Part shown: piece after piece, positions 39,253-47,182 of the stretch
Position numbering within the stretch: the first letter of the stretch is position 1
How the letters are laid out: the number at the start of each line of letters is the position of its first letter
Assembly: GCF_002086115.1 (NCBI RefSeq)
Contig: NZ_MVHJ01000012.1
Span: 62,001 to 126,000, forward strand
DNA length: 64,000 nt
Source: Mycolicibacterium bacteremicum
Lineage (GTDB): Bacteria > Actinomycetota > Actinomycetes > Mycobacteriales > Mycobacteriaceae
Direction: 5' to 3'
Notes under the pieces: model-generated
Database searches by the model: none
What the model was told of the DNA's origin: nothing
The model's input: the letters and a program-made list of their open reading frames with translations, nothing else
Translations under genes and position numbers: made by a program

Positions 39253-40410
39253 ATGGGCGCCGTCAAATACGACCGCACGCTCTTCGAGCCCGAGCACGAC
39301 CTGTTCCGCGAGTCCTACCGCGCATTCCTGGAGCGGCACGCCGCGCCCTTCCAGGAGGAATGGGAGAAGGCCAAGATCGTCGACCGCGAGGTCTGGCGCG
39401 AGGCCGGCAAGCAGGGCTTTCTCGGCATGGCCGTGCCCGAGGAGTACGGCGGTGGCGGCAATCCGGACTTCCGGTACAACGTCGTCATCACCGAGGAGAC
39501 CAGCGCGGGCCGGCACAGCGGGCTGGGCTTCACGCTGCAGAACGACGTCATCGCGCCCTACTTGATCGAGTTGGCCACCGAGGAGCAGAAGCAGCGTTGG
39601 CTGCCCGGATTCTGCAGCGGTGAATTGATCACGGCGATCGCAATGACCGAGCCGGGCACCGGCAGCGACCTGCAGGGGATCAAGACCCGTGCCGTCCGCG
39701 ACGGTGACCACTTCGTCCTCAACGGGTCGAAGACGTTCATCACCAACGGTATTCACGCCGATCTGGTGATCGTGGTGGCCTGCACCGATCCCGACAAGGG
39801 CGCACAGGGCTTCTCGCTGCTGGTCGTCGAGCGCGGTATGGAGGGCTTCGAGCGCGGCAGGCACCTGGACAAGATCGGCCTCGAAGCGCAGGACACCGCC
39901 GAGTTGTCCTTCACCGACGTCCGGGTTCCGGTGGACAACCTGCTCGGCCAGGAGGGCATGGGCTTTCTGTACCTGATGCAGAACCTGCCGCAGGAGCGCA
40001 TCAGCATCGCCGTGATGGCGGCCGCGGCGATGGAATCCGCACTGGAGCAGACCCTGCAGTACACCAAGGAGCGCAAGGCCTTCGGCAAGCCGATCGGCAG
40101 CTTCCAGAACAGCCGGTTCACCCTTGCCGAGCTGGCCACCGAGACGACCGCGATCCGGGTCATGGTCGACGAGTTCATCAAGCTGCACCTGGACCGCAAA
40201 CTCACCGTCGAGCAGGCCGCGATGGCCAAGTGGTACAGCACCGAGGCGCAGGTCCGCCTGGTGGACCGCTGCCTGCAGTTGCACGGCGGCTACGGCTACA
40301 TGCGCGAATACCCGATCGCGCGGGCCTTCCTGGACTCGCGGATCCAGACGATCTACGGCGGGACCACCGAGATCATGAAGGAGATCATCGGCCGCAGCCT
40401 GGGGGTCTAG
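39253..40410 (+). CDS. fadE20: Acyl-CoA dehydrogenase FadE20
   Basis: Flavoenzyme of 385 residues for the first step of beta-oxidation, ortholog of Rv2724c. It shows the EEYGGGG and TLQNDVIAPYL entry motifs, FAD/substrate contact AMTEPGTGSDL, the WF-like region (NGSKTFITNGIHADL), the RKAFGKPIGSFQ motif and the C-terminal HGGYGYMREYPIAR and IYGGTTEIMKEII. RBS GGAGG precedes ATG 39253. Long-chain substrates are usual for this subgroup. Confidence 0.95.
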   Translation: MGAVKYDRTLFEPEHDLFRESYRAFLERHAAPFQEEWEKAKIVDREVWREAGKQGFLGMAVPEEYGGGGNPDFRYNVVITEETSAGRHSGLGFTLQNDVIAPYLIELATEEQKQRWLPGFCSGELITAIAMTEPGTGSDLQGIKTRAVRDGDHFVLNGSKTFITNGIHADLVIVVACTDPDKGAQGFSLLVVERGMEGFERGRHLDKIGLEAQDTAELSFTDVRVPVDNLLGQEGMGFLYLMQNLPQERISIAVMAAAAMESALEQTLQYTKERKAFGKPIGSFQNSRFTLAELATETTAIRVMVDEFIKLHLDRKLTVEQAAMAKWYSTEAQVRLVDRCLQLHGGYGYMREYPIARAFLDSRIQTIYGGTTEIMKEIIGRSLGV

Positions 40411-40451
40411 CAGGCCCGACACGCCGTCGGTGCAGGTGGCGATATCCCACG

Positions 40452-40466
40452 AGTTCGTACAGAACT
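40452..40466. promoter_or_regulatory. Inverted repeat upstream of the LGFP protein gene
   Basis: AGTTC-GTACA-GAACT, a perfect 5-base inverted repeat with a self-complementary-looking centre, inside CGAGTTCG...GAACTGTCG. It lies 62 bases before the ATG at 40528. A TTGACG is found at 40476-40481 but without a well-spaced -10, so the promoter itself is not clear. Confidence 0.4.
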
Positions 40467-40527
40467 GTCGCAGAGTTGACGAACACGATACTTTCGTGGG
40501 GTTTTGCACGACTTCCGGGAGGACCGA

Positions 40528-42630
40528 ATGACCAGGCAGCGAACCCGGCTGGGCAATCTGGCCGGGCGGGCGGCGGCAGTGCTGGTGAGTGCCGGGCTGA
40601 TGACCGCGACGGTGCTGCTGGCGCCGCAGGTTTCCGCGACACCGGAGAGTGACGCCGACGCGGCGATCACCGCGGCGTGGGAGACGGCCGGCGGCGGTCC
40701 GGCCGGCCCGCTCGGTCCCAAGGACGGCGGGGTATATCCGGCCGGTGCCGGGTTCGGCCAGAACTTCGCCGGCGGCAAGATCTTCTTCACCCCGGAGACC
40801 GGGGCACACATCATGTCGGGCGCCATCCTGGAGAAGTACGAATCCCTCGGCGGCCCCACCGGCGATCTGGGTTTCCCGACCATCGACGAGGGTGCCGGCC
40901 GCGCGGCCAACAGCCGCAACGTCACGTTCAACGCCCCCGACAGCCCGGTCATCTTCTGGACCCCGGACACCGGTGCGCGGGTGGTCCGCGGGGCGATCAA
41001 CAGCGCCTGGGACACCCTGGGCGGGTCGGCCGGGGTGCTCGGCGTGCCGGCCGACGACGAGACGACCAACGGCGATGTGATCTCGCAGAAGTTCACCGGC
41101 GGTGAGATCTCCTGGGACCGCAAGACCCGGGCCTTCACCACCACCCCGCCCGAGCTGGCCGCCCAACTCGGCGCCGTCGCGGTGCCCTCGGACGCCACCT
41201 CGGCGATCGCGGCGGCCCGGCGTGCGGCCGGCGGCGCGCTCGGCCCGCTGGGCGCCGAGGAAGGCGCGCAATACGCGATCGGCGCCGACGGCGTCGGCCA
41301 GAACTACGCCGGCGGCAAGATCTTCTACAGCCCGGCCACCGGAGCCAACGTGGTGACCGGCCAGGTGCTGGCCAAGTACGAGAGTGTCGGCGGGCCGACC
41401 GGTGATCTGGGTTTCCCCACCGCCAGTGAGGCCGATGGCGGCCTGGCCCCGCAGAGTGCGGTGGTGCCGTTCGCCGCGGAGGACAAGCCGGTCATCTTCT
41501 GGACCCCCGACTTCGGCGCCGTCATCGTGCGCGGTGCGATGAACGCGGCCTGGCAGAAGCTGGGCGGTGCCACCGGGGAACTCGGTGCCCCCAAGAGCGA
41601 TCAGACCGATAACGGCGGGGTCATCAACCAGCAGTTCAGCGGCGGCGCCATCTCCTGGGACAAGGCCGCCAACCGGTTCAGCACCGAACCGGCCGGGCTG
41701 CAGTCGCAGCTGGCCGGTCTGGAGGTGCCCGGGGCCGGTGCGCCGCAGGCGCCCGCGGGTGACGCACCCCAGGCAGGTACGTCCGAGGACGGTGACAAGT
41801 GGTACACGTGGCGTTGGTGGTGGCTGCTCGGCCTCATCCCGCTGGTGGGTCTGATCGCGGTCATCGCCGTCGCGGTGCTGCGCAACCGGCGCACCCGCGG
41901 GGACGACCCGTTCGGTGATCACCTCGACGATCCGTACGACCGCGGCTATGACGGATATGGCGGGGGCTACGACCAGCGCGATGACGAGTTCGATTCGCCC
42001 CGCGACGGTGGGTACACCCCGGCGCCGCCGCAGAGCCCGTGGGCCGGTGTGCCGCCGACCGAGGGCACCCAGTCCTTCACCGTGGCTCGCGTCGACGATG
42101 AGCCCGCGGCCGCTGCATCCCAATACGAGGCCGACGACTACGAGGCCGACGGTTATGGCGCCGACGGTTATCCGGATGCCTCCGATGACCGCGACGACTA
42201 TGACGAGGTGGACGAGGACGAGTACGCCGCCGAGCTCGAAGCGGCCACCGCCGCACCGGAGTTCGGTGCCGACGAGGACGCCGTGGACACCGCGCCGACC
42301 CGGATCGAGATGCCGACCGTCGAACCCGAGCCGGCACCGGATCTCGAATTCGAGCCGCCGACGACGGTGGTGTCCTATGAGCCCGAGGTGCCCAGCGGCC
42401 GTCACGCCGCCGCGGCCGCGGCCGATGAGGACGAGGACGCCGGCTGGACCTCGATGCGGTTGGCCACCACCGACCGTTACCGCGCGCCGGAGGGCTATCC
42501 GATCAAGGCCGACACCAAGACCGGCCTCTACTGGGCGCCGGGCAGCCGTGGCTACCGCGACACCGAGGCCGAGATCTGGTTCGCCAGTGAGGAGTTCGCC
42601 CGCGCGAACGGTTTCGTGCGGGCCGACTGA
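40528..42630 (+). CDS. Exported LGFP-repeat protein with TM helix, acidic linker and sunset-type C-terminus
   Basis: Protein of 700 residues, ortholog of Rv2721c by position and length. A signal peptide (cleavage after VSA, near 37) leads to about six LGFP repeats (GGPTGDLGFP, GGSAGVLGVP, GGATGELGAP types; about 45-385), which in corynebacterial proteins tether domains to the cell wall. One TM helix (about 429-453) is followed by a very acidic Asp/Glu/Tyr-rich linker (about 455-640). The last 50 residues (GYPIKAD ... EEFARANGFVRAD) look like a sunset domain. GGGAGGA precedes ATG 40528. The stop abuts that of lexA. Confidence 0.85.
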   Translation: MTRQRTRLGNLAGRAAAVLVSAGLMTATVLLAPQVSATPESDADAAITAAWETAGGGPAGPLGPKDGGVYPAGAGFGQNFAGGKIFFTPETGAHIMSGAILEKYESLGGPTGDLGFPTIDEGAGRAANSRNVTFNAPDSPVIFWTPDTGARVVRGAINSAWDTLGGSAGVLGVPADDETTNGDVISQKFTGGEISWDRKTRAFTTTPPELAAQLGAVAVPSDATSAIAAARRAAGGALGPLGAEEGAQYAIGADGVGQNYAGGKIFYSPATGANVVTGQVLAKYESVGGPTGDLGFPTASEADGGLAPQSAVVPFAAEDKPVIFWTPDFGAVIVRGAMNAAWQKLGGATGELGAPKSDQTDNGGVINQQFSGGAISWDKAANRFSTEPAGLQSQLAGLEVPGAGAPQAPAGDAPQAGTSEDGDKWYTWRWWWLLGLIPLVGLIAVIAVAVLRNRRTRGDDPFGDHLDDPYDRGYDGYGGGYDQRDDEFDSPRDGGYTPAPPQSPWAGVPPTEGTQSFTVARVDDEPAAAASQYEADDYEADGYGADGYPDASDDRDDYDEVDEDEYAAELEAATAAPEFGADEDAVDTAPTRIEMPTVEPEPAPDLEFEPPTTVVSYEPEVPSGRHAAAAAADEDEDAGWTSMRLATTDRYRAPEGYPIKADTKTGLYWAPGSRGYRDTEAEIWFASEEFARANGFVRAD

Positions 42631-43305
42631 TCAGACCTTGCGGAGCACGGTGACGACCTTGCCGAGCACCACGGCGTCGTTACCGTCGATCGGTTCGAAC
42701 GCCGGGTTGTGCGGCATCAGCCACACCTGACCCTTGGTCCGCTTGAAGGTCTTCACGGTGGCCTCGCCGTCGATCATCGCCGCGACGATGTCGCCGTTGT
42801 CGGCCACGTTCTGCTGACGCACCACCACCCAGTCGCCATCGCAGATGGCCGCGTCGATCATCGATTCGCCGACGACCTTCAGCAGGAACAGCGAACCCTC
42901 GCCGACCAGCTCGCGGGGGAGTGGGAACACATCCTCGACGGCTTCCTCGGCCAGGATGGGTCCACCGGCGGCGATCCGCCCGAGCACCGGGACGAAGGTC
43001 GGTTCCGGAAGGGTGTCGGACCCGGCCACGTCGGTGCCCACGACGGGCGTCACGGCATCGTCGGCGCCGCGAACGTCGACCGCGCGCGGACGGTTCGGGT
43101 CGCGGCGCAGATAGCCCTTGCGTTCCAGGGTGCGCAACTGGTGCGCCACCGAGGAGGTGGACGTCAACCCGACGGCATCCCCGATCTCACGGATGCTCGG
43201 CGGGTAGCCGCGGGTGGTCACCGATGTGCGGATGACCTCCAGGATGGTGCGCTGACGCTCGGTCAGTCCGGAGCGTGCCTCAGGGGTCTCGCTGCTCTCG
43301 CTCAT
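42631..43305 (-). CDS. lexA: SOS repressor LexA
   Basis: Repressor-protease of 224 residues. Winged HTH residues 14-75; self-cleavage site Ala113-Gly114 in GRIAAGGP; catalytic Ser148 (GESMID) and Lys185 (ATVKTFK). RecA filaments stimulate the cleavage that frees damage genes. The ATG at 43305 was chosen because a TTGATT-17-TACATT promoter would start RNA at 43306. Its own SOS box overlaps the -35, giving autoregulation. Stops of lexA and the LGFP gene touch with no gap. Confidence 0.98.
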   Translation of the reverse strand: MSESSETPEARSGLTERQRTILEVIRTSVTTRGYPPSIREIGDAVGLTSTSSVAHQLRTLERKGYLRRDPNRPRAVDVRGADDAVTPVVGTDVAGSDTLPEPTFVPVLGRIAAGGPILAEEAVEDVFPLPRELVGEGSLFLLKVVGESMIDAAICDGDWVVVRQQNVADNGDIVAAMIDGEATVKTFKRTKGQVWLMPHNPAFEPIDGNDAVVLGKVVTVLRKV

Positions 43306-43312
43306 GAGGCCG

Positions 43313-43341
43313 AATGTAGTCGCAGACCCGCCGATAATCAA
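43313..43341 (-). promoter_or_regulatory. lexA promoter (-35 TTGATT, -10 TACATT)
   Basis: Read on the minus strand, TTGATT (43341 to 43336), a 17-base spacer and TACATT (43318 to 43313) form a housekeeping-type promoter. RNA would start at 43306, one base before the ATG, so the lexA mRNA is nearly leaderless. Confidence 0.65.
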
Positions 43342-43353
43342 ACATGTGTTCGA
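43338..43353. promoter_or_regulatory. LexA box of lexA
   Basis: TCGAACACATGTTTGA on the minus strand matches TCGAAC-N4-GTTCGA at 11 of 12 fixed bases. It overlaps the lexA -35 element, as expected for autorepression. Confidence 0.9.
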
Positions 43354-43367
43354 GGGCGTGTCGCGGC

Positions 43368-43844
43368 TCAGCGGCGGCGCGGTATCCCGGTGGACCACAG
43401 CGCCCAGAGGATGAGCACCGGCTGGAAGAACAGGCGCACCAGCCGCTTGGTGTCGGTGTCGAGTCCGAATCCGTCGGCGTGGTTGAGGTACTGGGCCAGG
43501 TTGCCGGGGAAGATCAGCACGAAGAACGCCGCGAGCAGCCGGCCCACCAGCACGCGGTCGCGGCGCAGCAGCGCCAGCCCGACGCCGAGGGTGATCTCGA
43601 CCCCGCCCGAGGCCATCACGACCCCGTCGGCGTCCATCGGCACCCAGGTGGGCACCTGGGCCCGGAATTCCTCGCGGGCCCAGAACAGATGGCTGAAACC
43701 GGCGAAGATCATGGCCCCGGCCAACGCCAGCCGGGCGATGATGCGGGGGCGCGTCGTGGGAGGTGGGGGAGGGAGCTCACTGGTCGGTCGCTCACTCGTC
43801 GGTCGCTCACTCATCGGTCGCTCACTCATCGGTCGCTCACTCAT
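43368..43844 (-). CDS. DoxX-like membrane protein with MSERP repeats
   Basis: Membrane protein of 158 residues with four helices of the DoxX type ([50 protein letters not shown]). The first 25 residues are five copies of a pentapeptide (MSERP three times, then [10 protein letters not shown]), coded by a 15-base tandem repeat. Starts are possible at 43844, 43829 and 43814. The first overlaps the end of the upstream Ohr gene, so coupled translation is likely. DoxX-like proteins are often tied to redox stress genes, as here. Confidence 0.8.
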   Translation of the reverse strand: MSERPMSERPMSERPTSERPTSELPPPPPTTRPRIIARLALAGAMIFAGFSHLFWAREEFRAQVPTWVPMDADGVVMASGGVEITLGVGLALLRRDRVLVGRLLAAFFVLIFPGNLAQYLNHADGFGLDTDTKRLVRLFFQPVLILWALWSTGIPRRR

Positions 43845-43850
43845 CGGTCA
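43776..43850. repeat. 15-base tandem repeat, five copies
   Basis: Units CTCACTCATCGGTCG at 43806, 43821 and 43836 (last base A in the final one), and variants CTCACTGGTCGGTCG (43776) and CTCACTCGTCGGTCG (43791). It spans the Ohr stop codon and the N-terminus of the DoxX-like gene. A length of 15 bases keeps the frame on gain or loss of units, so it can vary in number without breaking the gene. Confidence 0.95.
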
Positions 43851-44259
43851 CCGTCAGGGTCACCTCGATGTTGCCGCGGGTGGCATTGGAGTAGGGGCAG
43901 ACCCGGTGGGCGGCCTCGGCCAACTCCCGGGCGGTGTCGGGGTCGACATTGGGCAGCACGATCTCCAGCTCGACGGCCAGGCCGAAGGCGCCGTCCTCGT
44001 CGGCACCGAGCACCACCTTGGCACCCACCGCGGAATCGTCGACATCGGCCTTGCGTTCGCGGCCGACCAGGCGCAGCGCCGAGTGAAAGCACGCCGCGTA
44101 GCCGACGGCGAACAACTGTTCGGGATTGGTGCCGACACCCGACCCGCCCATCTCCTTGGGGATGGCAAGGGCGACATCGACCTTGCCGTCGGAGGTGCGG
44201 CCGTGGCCGTCGCGTCCTTCGCCGGTGGCGAGCGCCTCGGCGGTGTAGAGCGTCTTCAT
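43837..44259 (-). CDS. Organic hydroperoxide resistance protein (Ohr/OsmC)
   Basis: Thiol peroxidase of 140 residues. Both redox cysteines are in family context: GYAACFHSALRL and HRVCPYSNATRGN. The N-terminal Tyr/Arg-containing region (MKTLYTAEALATGEGRDGHGR) also fits Ohr, with GRDGH. It reduces organic peroxides using a dithiol donor. ATG 44259 overlaps the stop of ohrR by four bases, so ohrR, ohr and the DoxX gene form one operon. Confidence 0.92.
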   Translation of the reverse strand: MKTLYTAEALATGEGRDGHGRTSDGKVDVALAIPKEMGGSGVGTNPEQLFAVGYAACFHSALRLVGRERKADVDDSAVGAKVVLGADEDGAFGLAVELEIVLPNVDPDTARELAEAAHRVCPYSNATRGNIEVTLTVTDE

Positions 44260-44711
44260 CGTTTTCCTTCCGTGGGTTGTCGCTGCGGCGCACCGAGTTG
44301 ATCGACCAACCCGCGCAGCACATCGCGCAGCGCGGCGATGTCGTCGGCCGATGCGTCCGTGGCGGCCAGCAGGCGTTCGGGTATGCAGGCGGCCTGTTCT
44401 TCCAGTGCCTGGCCGGCGGGCGTCAGGTTCACCTCGACGCGGCGCTCGTCGTCGGCGGCGCGGCGACGTTCTACGAGTCCGGCTGCTTCCAGGCGCTTCA
44501 GCAGCGGGGACAACGTGCCGGAATCGAGGTGTAGCCGGTCGCCGAGGTGGCCGATGGAGCACTGCTGTTCCTCCCAGAGCACCAGCAGGACGAGGTACTG
44601 CGGGTAGGTGATGCCCAGTTCGTCGAGCAGTGGGCGGTATGCCGCGGTGACCATCCGTGACGCCGAATACAGCGCGAAGCACAGTTGTTCGTCGAGTCGG
44701 CCGGCATGCAC
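44256..44711 (-). CDS. MarR-family organic hydroperoxide sensor OhrR
   Basis: Repressor of 151 residues. The peroxide-sensing Cys sits near the N-terminus (DEQLCFALYSASR), and the winged helix spans SIGHLGDRLHLDSGTLSPLLKRLEAAGLVERRR. Oxidation releases DNA and induces ohr. An upstream GTG at 44729 is open, but it would lie in the operator; GTG 44711 is preceded by TACCGT ending six bases upstream, so I prefer this leaderless start. It heads the ohrR-ohr-doxX operon. Confidence 0.88.
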   Translation of the reverse strand: MHAGRLDEQLCFALYSASRMVTAAYRPLLDELGITYPQYLVLLVLWEEQQCSIGHLGDRLHLDSGTLSPLLKRLEAAGLVERRRAADDERRVEVNLTPAGQALEEQAACIPERLLAATDASADDIAALRDVLRGLVDQLGAPQRQPTEGKR

Positions 44712-44727
44712 GACTCGACGGTAGTTC

Positions 44728-44740
44728 ACAATTTAATTGT
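44728..44740. promoter_or_regulatory. OhrR operator
   Basis: ACAATT-T-AATTGT, a perfect inverted repeat, with a further CAATTG at 44745-44750. It covers the -17 to -29 region relative to the proposed ohrR RNA start at 44711. OhrR operators in other bacteria are AT-rich inverted repeats of this kind. Confidence 0.7.
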
Positions 44741-45692
44741 GCGCAATTGAAGGGGGTTGGCCCGAAAGGCGGTAGGCGAACGACTTCTGCTGGCGCTGCG
44801 TCATCTTCTGTAGGCACTTGTGATGTTTGCGCGCGTGGTAGGCCAGTGGGAAGTAGGTGAGCCGGTCCGGCAGTACCCGGTAGACGGTGCGGATCACCGC
44901 ATAGATGCGCTGCAGCTGCCGTTCCTCGGCTGCGCTCCAGGTGACACCGAGCGTGCGGCGCAGCCGGGGGTCGAGCAGGCCGACGACGGACAGATAGTTC
45001 AACCGCAAGCCCGGGCGCAGCAGCCGGCGAGCCGGCGCATGCAGCAGTCTGGGTACCGAGGGCGGCAGATCGACCTTGCCGGTCTTCATCTCGTTGATCA
45101 GCTGCAGTGCCTGCGGTGTCGCCTCCAGTCGGTCGACCCAGGATTCGAAGTAGGCGTCCATCTCGGCCGGCGTCTGCGGGTAGTCGCGCATCGGTACGTG
45201 CAACAACCGGGCAAGTCTGCGGTTGTCGCGCAGCAGTTCGACCTTCTCGTCCTCGGTGAACTCACGGCCGATCAGCAGCCGGCCGCCCCGGGCGGTGACG
45301 ATGTAGCCGGTCGCGATCACCCATTGATATGACTGCGGATTGAGCGCGCTGATCTGCTTGCCGGTGGCCGTGCTCTGCATGGTGATCGGCTGGTGCATGG
45401 CGCGCACGCGGTTGCCCTCGGCCACCGCCTCGGTGCCGCCGTAGGTCCAGCGCAACACCGAATCGATGGACCGGATGGCGCGGCCGCCCGGATCACCGTG
45501 GAACGCCGCCGAGTAGCGACCGGTGATCTCGGCGATCACGGGCTCCATTGCCTGCATCATGAACGCCGCCCCGTCGACGATGAGGAAGGTCCATCGCCCG
45601 GTGTGCTCGGCGGTCAGTGAATCCAGCGGCACCAACTCCGGTGCGCCGGGTTCGTCGATATCTGGGACTGGTCGGTCCGTGGTCGCAGTCAT
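44733..45692 (-). CDS. MpaB-like oxygenase (DUF2236)
   Basis: Protein of 319 residues of the DUF2236/rubber-oxygenase-like family, thought to be heme proteins: GAAFMMQAMEPVIAEITGRYSAAFHGDPGGRAIRSI in outline at the N-terminus, a central WVIATGYIVTARGG, and conserved His/Arg positions. Family members act on hydrophobic substrates; none is proven here. ATG 45692 has GAGGAGG upstream. It is divergent from a TetR gene. Its last bases overlap the OhrR operator region, so its transcription could run into ohrR. Confidence 0.82.
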   Translation of the reverse strand: MTATTDRPVPDIDEPGAPELVPLDSLTAEHTGRWTFLIVDGAAFMMQAMEPVIAEITGRYSAAFHGDPGGRAIRSIDSVLRWTYGGTEAVAEGNRVRAMHQPITMQSTATGKQISALNPQSYQWVIATGYIVTARGGRLLIGREFTEDEKVELLRDNRRLARLLHVPMRDYPQTPAEMDAYFESWVDRLEATPQALQLINEMKTGKVDLPPSVPRLLHAPARRLLRPGLRLNYLSVVGLLDPRLRRTLGVTWSAAEERQLQRIYAVIRTVYRVLPDRLTYFPLAYHARKHHKCLQKMTQRQQKSFAYRLSGQPPSIAHN

Positions 45693-45736
45693 GGCTGCCG
45701 ACACCTCCTCGGTTAGCGGTGCGCCGACGCTAATAT

Positions 45737-45748
45737 GACCGAAAGGTC
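45737..45748. promoter_or_regulatory. Operator between mpaB-like and tetR genes
   Basis: GACC-GAAA-GGTC (extended ATGACC/GGTCGCAT) is an inverted repeat directly after a TAATAT -10 candidate (45731-45736) for tetR and 45 bases upstream of the mpaB-like start. It is well placed to control both genes. Confidence 0.55.
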
Positions 45749-45775
45749 GCATTCAAGTCGCGTTAGGAGGCCCGG

Positions 45776-46405
45776 TTGAGCTTCGAAAAGCCCATTTCAA
45801 CACGTCGAAAGTTGCCGAAGCAGGAGCGATCCAGGGAGATGGTCGCAAAAATAGTGGACACTGCCGCCGTTCTGCTGCGCCGGACCGACCCCGAGCGGCT
45901 GACCACCAACGCCGTTGCCGAGCGGGCCGGCATCAGCAAGGGGTCGATCTACCAGTACTTCGCCAACAAGGAGGAGATCATCGACGCGGCCATCGAGAAG
46001 CTGGCCGCCGAGCAGGCGCCGGCGATCGAGGACATGCTGGCCGCGGTGACGATGGCCGAGCCGGAGACGGCCATGGAGTCCTCCATTGACATCCTGATCG
46101 ACTTCACGATCGCCAACCGCCGGCTGATCCGCTATCTGGCCGAACGGCCCGACCATGTGCGCACCTTCGACAATGTCTCCGGGCTGAATGCGACGCTGCT
46201 GGCGATGGCCACGCTGCACATGGGCCACTATCGCGACCGGTACCGCGCCGACCTCAACCCGCGGGCGCTGGCCTGGTTGTTCTACAACATGGCGGTGGCG
46301 ACCACCTTGCGCTACATCGAGAGTGGCGACCCGATCAGCCTGGACGAACTGCGCCGTGGTCTGAAGTTCGCCTCCACCGGGCTGTTGGCCGGCGCTGCCG
46401 GTTGA
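45776..46405 (+). CDS. TetR family transcriptional regulator
   Basis: Regulator of 209 residues with HTH LTTNAVAERAGISKGSIYQYFANKEEII (about 42-70) and a C-terminal domain ending in a hydrophobic helix. The start is TTG with AGGAGG nine bases upstream. It is divergent from the mpaB-like oxygenase gene and is probably its repressor. It lies just upstream of the damage-control region of the chiZ-like gene but has no visible link to it. Confidence 0.87.
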   Translation: MSFEKPISTRRKLPKQERSREMVAKIVDTAAVLLRRTDPERLTTNAVAERAGISKGSIYQYFANKEEIIDAAIEKLAAEQAPAIEDMLAAVTMAEPETAMESSIDILIDFTIANRRLIRYLAERPDHVRTFDNVSGLNATLLAMATLHMGHYRDRYRADLNPRALAWLFYNMAVATTLRYIESGDPISLDELRRGLKFASTGLLAGAAG

Positions 46406-46416
46406 GTCGACCGGAC

Positions 46417-46439
46417 TTGTCGGTGGTCGCCGCTATCGT
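46417..46439 (+). promoter_or_regulatory. RecA-NDp (PafBC-type) promoter of chiZ-like gene
   Basis: TTGTCGGTG (46417-46425), an 8-base spacer and TATCGT (46434-46439) match the PafBC promoter motif as exactly as the one before recA. RNA would start near 46446, upstream of two LexA boxes. Confidence 0.8.
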
Positions 46440-46450
46440 TCGCTAACAGT

Positions 46451-46466
46451 TCGATCACGTGTTCTA
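46451..46466. promoter_or_regulatory. Imperfect LexA box
   Basis: TCGATCACGTGTTCTA matches the SOS box at 10 of 12 fixed bases. It is five bases from a better box downstream. Confidence 0.5.
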
Positions 46467-46470
46467 TTCA

Positions 46471-46486
46471 TCGAACACATGATCGA
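46471..46486. promoter_or_regulatory. LexA box of chiZ-like gene
   Basis: TCGAACACATGATCGA matches TCGAAC-N4-GTTCGA at 11 of 12 fixed bases. It lies 48 bases before the ATG at 46534. SOS control of this gene family (Rv2719c) is known in M. tuberculosis. Confidence 0.8.
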
Positions 46487-46533
46487 CTATCGTTCGAACA
46501 TAGAAGCGAACACCACCACGAGGAGGCAGGGCC

Positions 46534-47082
46534 ATGACGATTCTCGAAGCGCGCAGTGACATCCGGGACGGCCGGGACGGCCGGGACATCCGCGACATCC
46601 GGGATATCCGGGAACCGGCCACCGTGCACCGCCGTGAAGTGCAGCGCAGGGCCTCCTCGGCCGCCGAGGTGTGGCCGTTGCCGCGCGATGTCGTGGTGCG
46701 GCGGCGCCGCCCGCAGACCCGTCGACCCGCCGGCGCCCCGCTGGGTCATCGTGGCACCGGCGTCCTGATGTCGCGGGCATCACACCGGCGCCGCCCGATC
46801 ACCCCGGTCGCCACGGTGCTGCTGGCACTGCTGGCCGGTGCCTTCACGCTGTGGCTCGGGCTCGTCGCCCAGGTCGGCGGGGCCGGCGCCGAGCAGTCGG
46901 TGCAGATGCCCACCCGGCTGTCCGTGGTCGAGGTGCAGACCGGTGAGACGTTGCAGAGCATCGCCGCCCGGGTCGCCCCGGATGTCCCGGCGGAGTCGGT
47001 CGTCGAACGCATCCGGGAACTGAACAAGCTCGACTCCGGTGCGGTGCGTGTCGGGCAGACGTTGATCGCGCCCATCGGCTGA
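46534..47082 (+). CDS. chiZ: LysM membrane protein, ChiZ (Rv2719c) ortholog
   Basis: Division-related protein of 182 residues. The cytoplasmic N-terminus carries repeats of R-D-G/I (about residues 8-26), a basic segment follows, then one TM helix (about 89-110) and a C-terminal LysM domain ([17 protein letters not shown] ... [12 protein letters not shown]) that binds peptidoglycan. Rv2719c is SOS-induced and slows division by acting with FtsI/FtsQ and the wall. GAGGAGG precedes the ATG. Normally next to lexA; here five genes separate them. Confidence 0.85.
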   Translation: MTILEARSDIRDGRDGRDIRDIRDIREPATVHRREVQRRASSAAEVWPLPRDVVVRRRRPQTRRPAGAPLGHRGTGVLMSRASHRRRPITPVATVLLALLAGAFTLWLGLVAQVGGAGAEQSVQMPTRLSVVEVQTGETLQSIAARVAPDVPAESVVERIRELNKLDSGAVRVGQTLIAPIG

Positions 47083-47182
47083 CACCGTGCACATCGGCAC
47101 GGGGTCGCACCGAACCCGCACCATCCAGGTACGCTCGGAAGCGTCAAATCTGGTGCACCTGTGGTGTGGCGAAGGAGCGGTG

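Noticed and set aside
39247..42405. A 1052-codon open frame opposite fadE20 and the LGFP gene
   Set aside because: It crosses two genes, has no conserved motif and mirrors their codon pattern; the plus-strand genes are certain.
43836..43850. The tandem repeat as a CRISPR or mobile-element trace
   Set aside because: Units are directly adjacent without spacers and coding in frame, so this is a simple tandem repeat.
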